In this document: positions 53,237 through 62,769 of the stretch, piece by piece
How positions within the stretch are numbered: position 1 is the stretch's first letter
How the letters are laid out: each line of letters begins with the position of its first letter
Assembly (NCBI GenBank): GCA_902800435.1
Contig: CADCEQ010000001.1
Coordinates: 1-64,000, forward strand
Source of the DNA: an uncultured Prevotellaceae bacterium
GTDB lineage: Bacteria > Bacteroidota > Bacteroidia > Bacteroidales > Bacteroidaceae
Direction of reading: 5' to 3'
Length of the DNA: 64,000 nt
Notes under the pieces: generated by a model
What the model saw: the letters and a program-made list of their open reading frames with translations, nothing else
What the model was told of the DNA's origin: nothing
Database searches by the model: none
Position numbers and translations under genes: made by a program

Positions 53237-55237
53237 TTACTTCACAAAGAACTTCTTACCGTCCTTGATGTAAAGACCCTTAGCGGCCTTAACCACGCGG
53301 CGACCAGAGAGGTCGAAGATGGCACCGCTCTTCTTGCTGGGAGTCTTCACGTCGGTGACTGCCAGAGCCTCCTCGTAAGCCTCCTTGCCCATCAGCGAGA
53401 TATTGTACTCGTAGCTCCAGGCGCGGCGGGCATATCCATCCTCAGGAGTAGCATCCTCGGGGACGCTGAAGATCAGCTTCGTAGCGATGGTACTTGCTAC
53501 ATCAACGCCTTCGTTGAAGATGTCGAAGGAAACAACGTTGCCAGCTGTATCGTCCTCGTTATAGGCAATATTGATACCCTCCTCTGCATAATAGCCATTG
53601 GCATCGATGTAATAGTCGGGCTGTACATCCATCCACTTAACATTCTCTTCCTCGTCCATGTAGGAAACCTTGACATAAGCCTTACCCTCCAGCAGGTCTT
53701 CAGCAGTTGCAAGTCCTAACACCTCAAGGGCTTTCGTTACGTCGATGGTCATCTTTGTTCCATCAGCATCCTTAGCGGGAACCTCTGCAATCACATCCTC
53801 AGAAGCGAGCACTTTCTCCTCCTCAGTCACATCGGCAGAGTTAACGCTGAACTCCTGGAAACGGAAGTAGATGTTGTTAATTCCAACTTCCTGCTCCTTA
53901 CCTTGGTTGCAGTTGAAGGCGATGGTCCATGTACCCTTCTGGTTGTCGGCAATGGTCATCTCCTCAGTTTCGAAGTCCTGCCATTCCTCGGTCAGGTCGA
54001 AGTTGCCGATAGCCTGATAATGGATATAACCACCGGGGTTGGCATGTACCTGCGACTGAATCTGTGTCGGGATATCAGCACGAGCCGAGAACTTCACCTT
54101 ATACTTCTGGTTTACACCGAGCGTGTGGGGGATGGACACGAAGAACTGCGTCTGCCAGTCCTGAATGACACCGGCACTATTGGGGAGGTTGCTTGCCATC
54201 AACGAGTCACGGGCTTCACCTGCCTCATTGTAGAACTTCTTTGTCCAGTACTTAACTTCCTCCACCTGGGGATTGCCTTCCTCATCGAGTTTGGGATTGC
54301 CTTCTTCATCCAATACGGGCACCTCTTCGGTCTTTTCATAGATAACGGTGGTCACCTTCATAGCGGGCTGGCCGTCAACAGGATCATTCACGACTTCAGC
54401 CGGTCTGTCGATACCGTCAATACCGTTACGACCAGTGAAATTGGTATACTGATTATTCTGAGGCATCACGTCTTTAGACAGCGTACCTTCACGCAGGAAG
54501 TTATACCAGCCCTCAAATTCCTTCTCAGGCTCTGGGTCTTTGACTTCCAACTTGATGTCGTCGAAATAGACAGTGTTACCATCCTGCATGGTAGACAGGT
54601 TGAAAGCAACCGACTGGAACTCCTTACCGCTGCCGCTCTGGGTGTGGTTGGAACTAACGGTGACAGGACCCAGCGTGTAGGTCTTCCATTCGGTCGTATA
54701 GCTCACGTCGCCAAACAGCTGATAGAAATTGTAGTCACCGGGTTTCCAGTGAGCCTGAGTCTGTAAAGTACCTGCCTTCTCACCCCTGATCTTCAGAGTC
54801 AGACGAACCTGCTGTCCTTCGGGGATAGCCTCGGTAGCATATACAAAGAACTGAGAGTCCCATTCTGTCCAGTCGGGCTTGTTGTTTCCCGTGTCTATCG
54901 TGGCAGTACCGGTGGCATCGGCCTCTTCCTTGGTACGAATAACGACTCTTGCACAGTGATTTCCGGGAATTGTGGGGTCTTCCACAATCTCAGCAAAGCC
55001 CATGAACATGCAAGGAGGATTGTCTACCGTTGCATTGGCAGATGGTTCAGCATACTCCTGTCCGCTGGCTTCGTCAAACTCGACACCTTGACGCCAGTCA
55101 TGGCACCAGAAGCTCGACCAGGTTGCGGACTGCTCGCCTTCCATGTCACTATTGGTGGCAAGGTTCATCCATCTCAATTGTGCAGAAGCACTGCTTGCGA
55201 GCAGAATGCCTGCGATGAGCGTAAATAATTTCTTCAT
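53237..55237 (-). CDS. Secreted carbohydrate-binding protein with sorting tail (SusE/F position)
   Basis: A 666-residue exported protein (signal peptide 1-19, MKKLFTLIAGILLASSASA). Two jelly-roll-like modules: about 25-255 (NLATNSDMEGEQSATWSSFW...TVYFDDIKLEV) and about 260-490 (WYNFLREGTLSKDVMP...GINNIYFRFQEF), which share the pattern WDSQFFVY / WQTQFFVS, HWKPGDYNFYQLFGDV / HANPGGYIHYQAIGNF, so they are internal duplicates. A third beta-rich domain (about 500-635) resembles DUF4859. The tail (IFDLSGRRVVKAAKGLYIKDGKKFFVK) is a C-terminal sorting signal. A small tandem LDEEGNP repeat lies near residue 310. Located inside the starch locus; probably binds starch at the surface, in place of SusE/SusF. 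Confidence 0.7.
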   Translation of the reverse strand: MKKLFTLIAGILLASSASAQLRWMNLATNSDMEGEQSATWSSFWCHDWRQGVEFDEASGQEYAEPSANATVDNPPCMFMGFAEIVEDPTIPGNHCARVVIRTKEEADATGTATIDTGNNKPDWTEWDSQFFVYATEAIPEGQQVRLTLKIRGEKAGTLQTQAHWKPGDYNFYQLFGDVSYTTEWKTYTLGPVTVSSNHTQSGSGKEFQSVAFNLSTMQDGNTVYFDDIKLEVKDPEPEKEFEGWYNFLREGTLSKDVMPQNNQYTNFTGRNGIDGIDRPAEVVNDPVDGQPAMKVTTVIYEKTEEVPVLDEEGNPKLDEEGNPQVEEVKYWTKKFYNEAGEARDSLMASNLPNSAGVIQDWQTQFFVSIPHTLGVNQKYKVKFSARADIPTQIQSQVHANPGGYIHYQAIGNFDLTEEWQDFETEEMTIADNQKGTWTIAFNCNQGKEQEVGINNIYFRFQEFSVNSADVTEEEKVLASEDVIAEVPAKDADGTKMTIDVTKALEVLGLATAEDLLEGKAYVKVSYMDEEENVKWMDVQPDYYIDANGYYAEEGINIAYNEDDTAGNVVSFDIFNEGVDVASTIATKLIFSVPEDATPEDGYARRAWSYEYNISLMGKEAYEEALAVTDVKTPSKKSGAIFDLSGRRVVKAAKGLYIKDGKKFFVK

Positions 55238-55298
55238 AAGCTAATTGTTTTTAATTGGTTAAATAATAATGTATATGATATTAGTTAGAATCACGGTG

Positions 55299-55306
55299 CA
55301 AAGTTA
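55299..55306 (-). promoter_or_regulatory. -7 box of the secreted binding protein
   Basis: Minus strand reads TAACTTTG (TAnnTTTG), with a leader of about 60 bases before the ATG at 55237. Confidence 0.65.
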
Positions 55307-55370
55307 TAGGTTTTCGGAGAAAGCCGCGTTTCGTTTTGTTGCTTTTGTTTTTCTGTATGTCTCAAAAATG

Positions 55371-55392
55371 AAAAAGAGGGCCGAAGCCCCCT
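55371..55392 (-). terminator. Intrinsic terminator after GH97
   Basis: On the minus strand AGGGGGC, loop TTCG, GCCCTCT, then TTTTTC. It begins 3 bases after the GH97 stop. Confidence 0.85.
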
Positions 55393-55394
55393 TT

Positions 55395-57680
<2,286 letters not shown>

Positions 57681-60125
57681 CTATTTACGTCCACTTTGTA
57701 TAATTAATGTGCTGATTTCGTTGTTGAAGTCATCGGCTGCAAGGAGCTGCTCCAAACTCAGGTGCATACGATAGCGCCAATAGTGACGGGGATTGGCGGG
57801 GATGTTAATGCGCTCGGCGTTCTGGTCGGGCAGGCGCAGGCGGTCGTCGATGCTGAGCCAGTCTTGCAGTGACAGCAGACAGAGCATCGAGGGACAGGTG
57901 AGATGACGGCTCACGATGTCCTTGGCCAACCAGCCTGGCAGAGGATGGGGGGCATCGCCACCACGGTAGAGCATGGTGTTGAAGTAGTCCTGCGTGCGTT
58001 TCTCGTCCTCATCCCACCACTGACGGAGCGTCGGCATGTCGTGCGTGGATATGGTGCAGACGGAGCGGTAGGGGTATTGCGACAGGTGCCCGAAGCGCAC
58101 GTTCGAGTCTTTCGGCATCGACTGAATCTCAAGCGAGAGGATGCGCAGTTCGTTCATTACCCAGGGTACGCAGTCGGGCACCATGCCGAGGTCTTCGGCA
58201 CAGACCAGCATACGCGTGGCCTGCGTCAGACGCGGCAGTTTCTTCATGGCCTCCTGATACCAGAACTGGTTGTTGCGACGGTAGAAGTAGTCGTTGTAGA
58301 GGCGGTTGAAGCAGAACTTCTGCTCCTCTGAGAGCTGCTTATAGGCATCTTGGAACTGCACGGCAATACGCGGATGCCAACGGTCAGTGCGCTTGTGGTC
58401 GACCAGGAACAAGCCGTCCTGGAACTCAACACCGTAGCCCTCTATCTCCTCGCGACTCATGCCGAGGGCAGGGCTGAACTGCCCCATCAGTCCCGACTTC
58501 TCAGGCACGGGAATCTCCCAAATACGGAAGAAGCCCAGAACGTGGTCGATGCGGTAGGCATCGAAATATTGAGCCATCTTGCGGAAGCGGCGCACCCACC
58601 ACTGGCAGCCGTCCTTGAGCATCTCGTCCCAGTTGTAGGTGGGGAAGCCCCAGTTCTGTCCGTCGGCAGAGAACGGATCGGGCGGTGCTCCGGCCTGTCC
58701 GTTCAGATTGAAGTAGCGCGGCTCAACCCAAGCCTCTACGCCGTCGCGCGAGATACCGATAGGAATGTCTCCTTTCAATATGACGCGATGTGCGCGCGCA
58801 TACGCATGAGCCGCCCGCATCTGCCTGTCGAGCGTGAACTGCACGAAATACCAGAACTGCAACGCCTTTTTGTCCTTGAACGACGACTTCTGCGAGTTCT
58901 CCACCGTAGCGCCAGCAGGCCACTTGCCAAACTCTGCCGTACCGTAGAGGTCGCGGTAGTAGCAGAAGGCGGCGTAGGGAACGAGCCACTCCTGGTTAAG
59001 CTCAAAGAACTGCTTGTAGTCAGCAGTGCGCTGCACCTTTGCCCACTCCTGAGCGAAGACGATGCGGAGGTAGTCCATCTTAGCCGACATCATGCGCTCG
59101 TAGTCTATCTGCGGCAGTGCGTTCAGTTCCTGGCGCAACTGCTCCAGTTCCTGACGTTTCTGCTCGTCCTTAATCTCGGGCAACTGGCGCAGGTCACAGT
59201 ACTGCGGATGGAGTGCATAGATGCTGATAGAGTTGTAGGGGTAGGAGTCCTGCCACGTATGAGTGATGGTGGTGTCGGTGATGGGCAGCACCTGCAGAAT
59301 ACGCTGACGGGTACGGGCGCACCAGTCAATCATCATCTTCAGGTCGCCAAAGTCGCCCACGCCGAAGCTACCCTCCGAACGGAGCGAGAACACAGGAATG
59401 ACCGTGCCGGCTCCCTTCCACGGGTAGACGGGGAAGAACGCCTGCGAGAGTTCGTAAACCACCACGTCACCCTTCTCCATCGGCGGCAGCGTAACGGTTC
59501 GGTTCATACCAGTTTCCCAAAGCGGTGTCAAATCAACCTCTTCGTCGAGGGCTACAAACTTGAACTCAAACGTGCGGGGCAGCGTGTTGGCATCGAGCGA
59601 GATGACCCACTCGTTGCACTCATGCTCAGCCATATCCAGTGCGCGCTTGGCCTCCCAGTTGCCCAACGACTCGCCACCACCGATGATGGCCAGTCGCTCG
59701 TCGGCACGAAGCTGCGGGGCACGCACCTTCAGGCGCACAGTGCGCTCGAACGACTTGTCGGAACTCATCTGTCGTTCCCTAGCACACACGCACTCCGTGA
59801 ATGCCGACGAATAGAGATAGCAGTCGTCGGGAATGTCAAGCCAATGGTCGTAGACCAAATAGCGCAAAGCTTTGGTAGCGGGGAATTCCAGACGGTGCGG
59901 CTCCACCAGCCACTCATGGCGATACTCCTCCTCGCCCCGGCACACCTTATAATAATAATCTATGTACGTGCCAGCCTTTACTGAACGCGACAACTCGCAC
60001 GTCCAGTGCAGCCCGTCGAGGGTTCCCATCTTGTGCTGTTCAGTACTTCCGTTCTCTTCCAGGATGTTCAGCGTCAACTCTTCGCCGAACGCTGTCTGAT
60101 ACTCTAGGTTAAATAAGATCTTCAT
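57681..60125 (-). CDS. malQ: 4-alpha-glucanotransferase (GH77) with N-terminal CBM20 modules
   Basis: An 814-residue cytoplasmic-type enzyme (no signal peptide) that moves alpha-1,4-glucan chains between oligosaccharides. The ATG at 60125 (MKILFNLEYQ) is chosen because the -7 box at 60150-60157 lies inside the longer frame. Residues about 1-100 and 125-225 are starch-binding CBM20-type modules (GTYIDYYYKV; RLAIIGGGESLGNWEAKRAL). The GH77 barrel has nucleophile D527 in YRIDHVLGFFRIWEIP, acid/base E644 in CAEDLGMVPD and D696 in STHDMPTLRQWW. This CBM20-carrying form is the DPE2-like branch. Promoter preceded by a LacI-type operator 55 bases upstream. Confidence 0.92.
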   Translation of the reverse strand: MKILFNLEYQTAFGEELTLNILEENGSTEQHKMGTLDGLHWTCELSRSVKAGTYIDYYYKVCRGEEEYRHEWLVEPHRLEFPATKALRYLVYDHWLDIPDDCYLYSSAFTECVCARERQMSSDKSFERTVRLKVRAPQLRADERLAIIGGGESLGNWEAKRALDMAEHECNEWVISLDANTLPRTFEFKFVALDEEVDLTPLWETGMNRTVTLPPMEKGDVVVYELSQAFFPVYPWKGAGTVIPVFSLRSEGSFGVGDFGDLKMMIDWCARTRQRILQVLPITDTTITHTWQDSYPYNSISIYALHPQYCDLRQLPEIKDEQKRQELEQLRQELNALPQIDYERMMSAKMDYLRIVFAQEWAKVQRTADYKQFFELNQEWLVPYAAFCYYRDLYGTAEFGKWPAGATVENSQKSSFKDKKALQFWYFVQFTLDRQMRAAHAYARAHRVILKGDIPIGISRDGVEAWVEPRYFNLNGQAGAPPDPFSADGQNWGFPTYNWDEMLKDGCQWWVRRFRKMAQYFDAYRIDHVLGFFRIWEIPVPEKSGLMGQFSPALGMSREEIEGYGVEFQDGLFLVDHKRTDRWHPRIAVQFQDAYKQLSEEQKFCFNRLYNDYFYRRNNQFWYQEAMKKLPRLTQATRMLVCAEDLGMVPDCVPWVMNELRILSLEIQSMPKDSNVRFGHLSQYPYRSVCTISTHDMPTLRQWWDEDEKRTQDYFNTMLYRGGDAPHPLPGWLAKDIVSRHLTCPSMLCLLSLQDWLSIDDRLRLPDQNAERINIPANPRHYWRYRMHLSLEQLLAADDFNNEISTLIIQSGRK

Positions 60126-60149
60126 GCTTTCAGTGTTTTTAGTTTGGTG

Positions 60150-60157
60150 CAAAAGTA
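60150..60157 (-). promoter_or_regulatory. -7 box of the GH77-GH97 operon
   Basis: Minus strand reads TACTTTTG (TAnnTTTG), 24 bases upstream of the ATG at 60125. Exactly 55 bases separate it from the operator at 60213-60224. Confidence 0.7.
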
Positions 60158-60159
60158 CA

Positions 60160-60194
60160 AAAAATAATAACCCGCCGTTCACCGACGGCGGGTT
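60160..60194 (-). terminator. Intrinsic terminator after the MFS transporter
   Basis: On the minus strand AACCCGCCGT (60194-60185), loop, ACGGCGGGTT (60178-60169), then ATTATTTTTTG. It lies between the operator and the GH77 promoter. Confidence 0.88.
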
Positions 60195-60212
60195 ATTGCA
60201 GCATTATCTTGC

Positions 60213-60224
60213 GCAAACGTTTGC
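60213..60224. promoter_or_regulatory. LacI-type operator upstream of GH77
   Basis: GCAAACGTTTGC is a perfect 12-base palindrome with the central CG typical of LacI-family sites. An identical core lies at 62650-62661. Distance to the GH77 -7 box is 55 bases, the same as at SusC. Confidence 0.75.
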
Positions 60225-60227
60225 ACC

Positions 60228-61532
60228 TTAATCCTTCTTGTCCTTGATGACGAAGACGCAGACAGAGCCCAGCAGGAACAGGACACCGGCGACAGTCATC
60301 ATCGTCGACTGGTGGTGGCCGACGAGCGACAAGATGGTACCGCCGCAGATGGCAGCAACGATCTGGGGCACGCAGATGGTGCCGTTGAACAGTCCGAGGT
60401 AGGCTCCCATGTGACCATAGCCCTGCAGGGCGTTGGTGACGATGGTGAAGGGCATGGCGAGCATGGCGGCCCAGCCGCAGCCAATAAGCAGGAAGGGGAT
60501 GATCTGCAGATACTTATCAGGACAGAAAGGGATGAGCAGAAAGCCCAGTCCGCCGAGCACAAGGCTGACGCTGTAGGCCATCTTCACATTCTTGAAGCGC
60601 GGCAGGAGCGTAGCCCAGACCACACTGCCCATAGCCTGAATGGCATAGAGCACGCCCGTCCAGTTGGCGGCCTCCTGATAGTCGCTGGTCGCCGGGTCGA
60701 TGGTTCCCCAGACGGTCTCGGAGACGGCATCGACGACGTAGGTCCACATATAGAGCATGCCCGCCCAGCAGAAGAACTGCACCAGTCCGACCTTCCAGAA
60801 CGTAGAGGGGGCGTTCTTCAGCAGGGTAATCCAGTTGGCCGACTCCTTTTTCTCCTCAGAGACAGGGTTATATTCACGGTATTCCTGCGGGTTCCATTCC
60901 TTCACCTTCAATGTTGTATAGATGACACAGATAATCAGGATGGCTGCGCCGATATAGAATGACCAGATGACCGTGTCGGGTACGACGCCCTCGGCAGCCA
61001 CGTTGCTCAGGCCGATGGCAGCGAAGATGTAAGGGAAGAGGAAGCCCACGACAGAGCCGGCGTTGCAGAGGAATGACTGGATGCTGTAGGCCTTGGCCTT
61101 CTGCTTCTCATTGACCATATCACCGACAAGCATTTTGAACGGCTGCATCGCCATATTAATAGATGTGTCGAGCAGCATCAGGGCAAAAAGTCCGAAGATC
61201 AGCGCCGTGCCGACGGCCATGCCGAACGAGCCGGCATTGGGCAGCAGGCACATGACGGCCACGGCGGCGGCAGCGCCCACAAAGAGGTAGGGAATACGGC
61301 GGCCGAAGCGCGTCCACGTGCGGTCGCTGAGCGTCCCGACAATCGGTTGCACAAGGATACCCATTAACGGCGGGAGTATCCAGAAGAACGACAGCGAATG
61401 CGGGTCGGCACCGAGGGTGCGGAAGATGCGCGAGATGTTTCCACTCTGGAGTGCGTAAGCTATCTGCACTCCGAAAAAACCGAAGCTCAAGTTCCAGAGC
61501 TTCCAGAATGATAAGTCAGGTTTTTGTTTCAT
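60228..61532 (-). CDS. MFS maltose/oligosaccharide transporter (GPH/SLC45-like)
   Basis: A 434-residue inner-membrane protein with about twelve hydrophobic segments. The loop between segments 2 and 3, GTLSDRTWTRFGRRIPYLF, is the signature of the glycoside-proton symporter and SLC45-like group. The N-terminus KPDLSFWKLWNLSFGFFGVQIAYALQ is the form seen in Bacteroidota maltose carriers next to Sus genes. It starts 6 bases after the LacI stop, so regulator and carrier share a transcript. The likely cargo is maltose or maltooligosaccharides (inferred from neighbours). Confidence 0.87.
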   Translation of the reverse strand: MKQKPDLSFWKLWNLSFGFFGVQIAYALQSGNISRIFRTLGADPHSLSFFWILPPLMGILVQPIVGTLSDRTWTRFGRRIPYLFVGAAAAVAVMCLLPNAGSFGMAVGTALIFGLFALMLLDTSINMAMQPFKMLVGDMVNEKQKAKAYSIQSFLCNAGSVVGFLFPYIFAAIGLSNVAAEGVVPDTVIWSFYIGAAILIICVIYTTLKVKEWNPQEYREYNPVSEEKKESANWITLLKNAPSTFWKVGLVQFFCWAGMLYMWTYVVDAVSETVWGTIDPATSDYQEAANWTGVLYAIQAMGSVVWATLLPRFKNVKMAYSVSLVLGGLGFLLIPFCPDKYLQIIPFLLIGCGWAAMLAMPFTIVTNALQGYGHMGAYLGLFNGTICVPQIVAAICGGTILSLVGHHQSTMMTVAGVLFLLGSVCVFVIKDKKD

Positions 61533-61538
61533 ATTATT

Positions 61539-62564
61539 TTATCTTGTTGTTCCTCTTATTATCAGTCGCGTACGCACGATGCGCTTCTCTACCTTCTCGA
61601 TGGGCGAGCGGCCCTCCACCTTGTCGATGAGGATTTCGGCGGCCTCCTCCCCTACCCGCTTGCCTCGCTGTTCGACCGTGGTCAGCATGGGGTCACAGGC
61701 AACGGCACGCTGACCGTTTGTGAAGCCGCAGATAGAGATATCCTCGGGCACCCGCAGCCCCATGCGTTTGACGGTGTAGAGAATGCCGATGGCCGTGTCG
61801 TCGTTGACGGCGAAGAACGCATCGGGATAGCGGTCGCCGTCGAACATATCGGGCGTTATCAGCTCTGCATCCTGACGGTTGTCGCAGATGCGCATCAGCT
61901 GCTCGTCGAAAGGCAGCCCGCGCTTAAGCAACGCATCCTTGTAGCCATTGAAACGGTTCTTCGAGATCTCCAGCTGCATCGGCGATCCATAGAAGGCTAT
62001 GCGCCGACAACCCGTCTCAATGAGATAAGTCACGGCATTGAAGGCTCCCATATAGTCGTCAACGACGACGCGACTGGCGTTCACGCCAGTACAGATGCGG
62101 TCGTAGAAGACGATGGGAATCTGCGAGTCCAGCAGTTTCTGGAAATGGTCATACTGGCGGGTGTCCTTAGCTTGCGATACGATGACACCGCACACTTTCT
62201 GACGGTGGAACATCTCGCAGATGCGGGCTTCGCGCTCATACTGTTCATTGCTCAGCGCCGCCATGATGTAATAGCCGTGGGCCATCGCGGCCTCTTCGAT
62301 GCCGGTCAGTATGCTGGAGAAGTAGTAGTGGGTGAACTCCGGCACAATAACACCAATAATCTTCGACGAAGCCACACGGCTGTGGCGCAGAGCCTCACCG
62401 ATGACATTCGGATAGAAATTATGTTCGCGCGCAAACTGCTGAATCTCCCTCCGCCGCTCCTCGCTGATGCGGGGCGAGTCCTTCAAGGCACGCGACACCG
62501 TTGCAACGGAGATTCCAAGCTCCTTTGCAATGTCCTTCATCGTCATTGGTGCACTCTCTTTCAT
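61539..62564 (-). CDS. LacI-family transcription regulator of the starch locus
   Basis: A 341-residue DNA-binding regulator. The ATG at 62564 (MKESAPMTMKDIAKELGIS) is chosen because the -7 box at 62586-62593 covers the longer start at 62588. The helix-turn-helix is TMKDIAKELGISVATVSRALKDSPRISEERR (about 8-38), including the YxxV-equivalent VATVSRAL recognition helix. The hinge NVIGEALRHSRVASSKIIGVIVPE leads into a periplasmic-binding-protein-like sugar sensor (GVIVSQAK, FYDRICTGVNASRVVVDDYMGAFNA, AFFAVNDDTAIGIL). The operator at 62649-62662 lies between it and SusC. Bacteroides thetaiotaomicron uses SusR for starch, so control by a LacI protein is a different arrangement. Confidence 0.92.
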   Translation of the reverse strand: MKESAPMTMKDIAKELGISVATVSRALKDSPRISEERRREIQQFAREHNFYPNVIGEALRHSRVASSKIIGVIVPEFTHYYFSSILTGIEEAAMAHGYYIMAALSNEQYEREARICEMFHRQKVCGVIVSQAKDTRQYDHFQKLLDSQIPIVFYDRICTGVNASRVVVDDYMGAFNAVTYLIETGCRRIAFYGSPMQLEISKNRFNGYKDALLKRGLPFDEQLMRICDNRQDAELITPDMFDGDRYPDAFFAVNDDTAIGILYTVKRMGLRVPEDISICGFTNGQRAVACDPMLTTVEQRGKRVGEEAAEILIDKVEGRSPIEKVEKRIVRTRLIIRGTTR

Positions 62565-62585
62565 GCCGGTTTTTAGTTTGCAGTG

Positions 62586-62593
62586 CAAAGATA
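62586..62593 (-). promoter_or_regulatory. -7 box of the LacI gene
   Basis: Minus strand reads TATCTTTG (TAnnTTTG), 21 bases upstream of the ATG at 62564. 56 bases separate it from the operator core at 62650-62661, so the operator also stands over its own gene. Confidence 0.7.
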
Positions 62594-62648
62594 AGTATTT
62601 TAAGTATCCGTTGGTTTCACATTAACAAAGAATGCGCGCGAAGCGACG

Positions 62649-62662
62649 TGCAAACGTTTGCA
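62649..62662. promoter_or_regulatory. LacI-type operator between the LacI gene and SusC
   Basis: TGCAAACGTTTGCA is a perfect 14-base palindrome placed almost midway between the two divergent -7 boxes (56 and 55 bases from the 12-base core). It shares the core GCAAACGTTTGC with the site upstream of GH77. Confidence 0.8.
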
Positions 62663-62716
62663 CTACCATAATAACGAATTTAATCTTAAAAAAGTACATC
62701 GAAAGCAAAAGAAAAC

Positions 62717-62724
62717 TACCTTTG
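62717..62724 (+). promoter_or_regulatory. -7 box of the SusC gene
   Basis: TACCTTTG (TAnnTTTG), 45 bases upstream of the ATG at 62770. No -33 element is visible at the proper distance, consistent with dependence on an activator bound at the operator. Confidence 0.7.
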
Positions 62725-62769
62725 CAGCAGAATTTTAGCTAAAACTATAATCAAACTAATTAAAATGTA

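Noticed and set aside
58350..59984. 544-codon plus-strand frame
   Set aside because: Antisense to the GH77 gene, which is complete with its catalytic residues.
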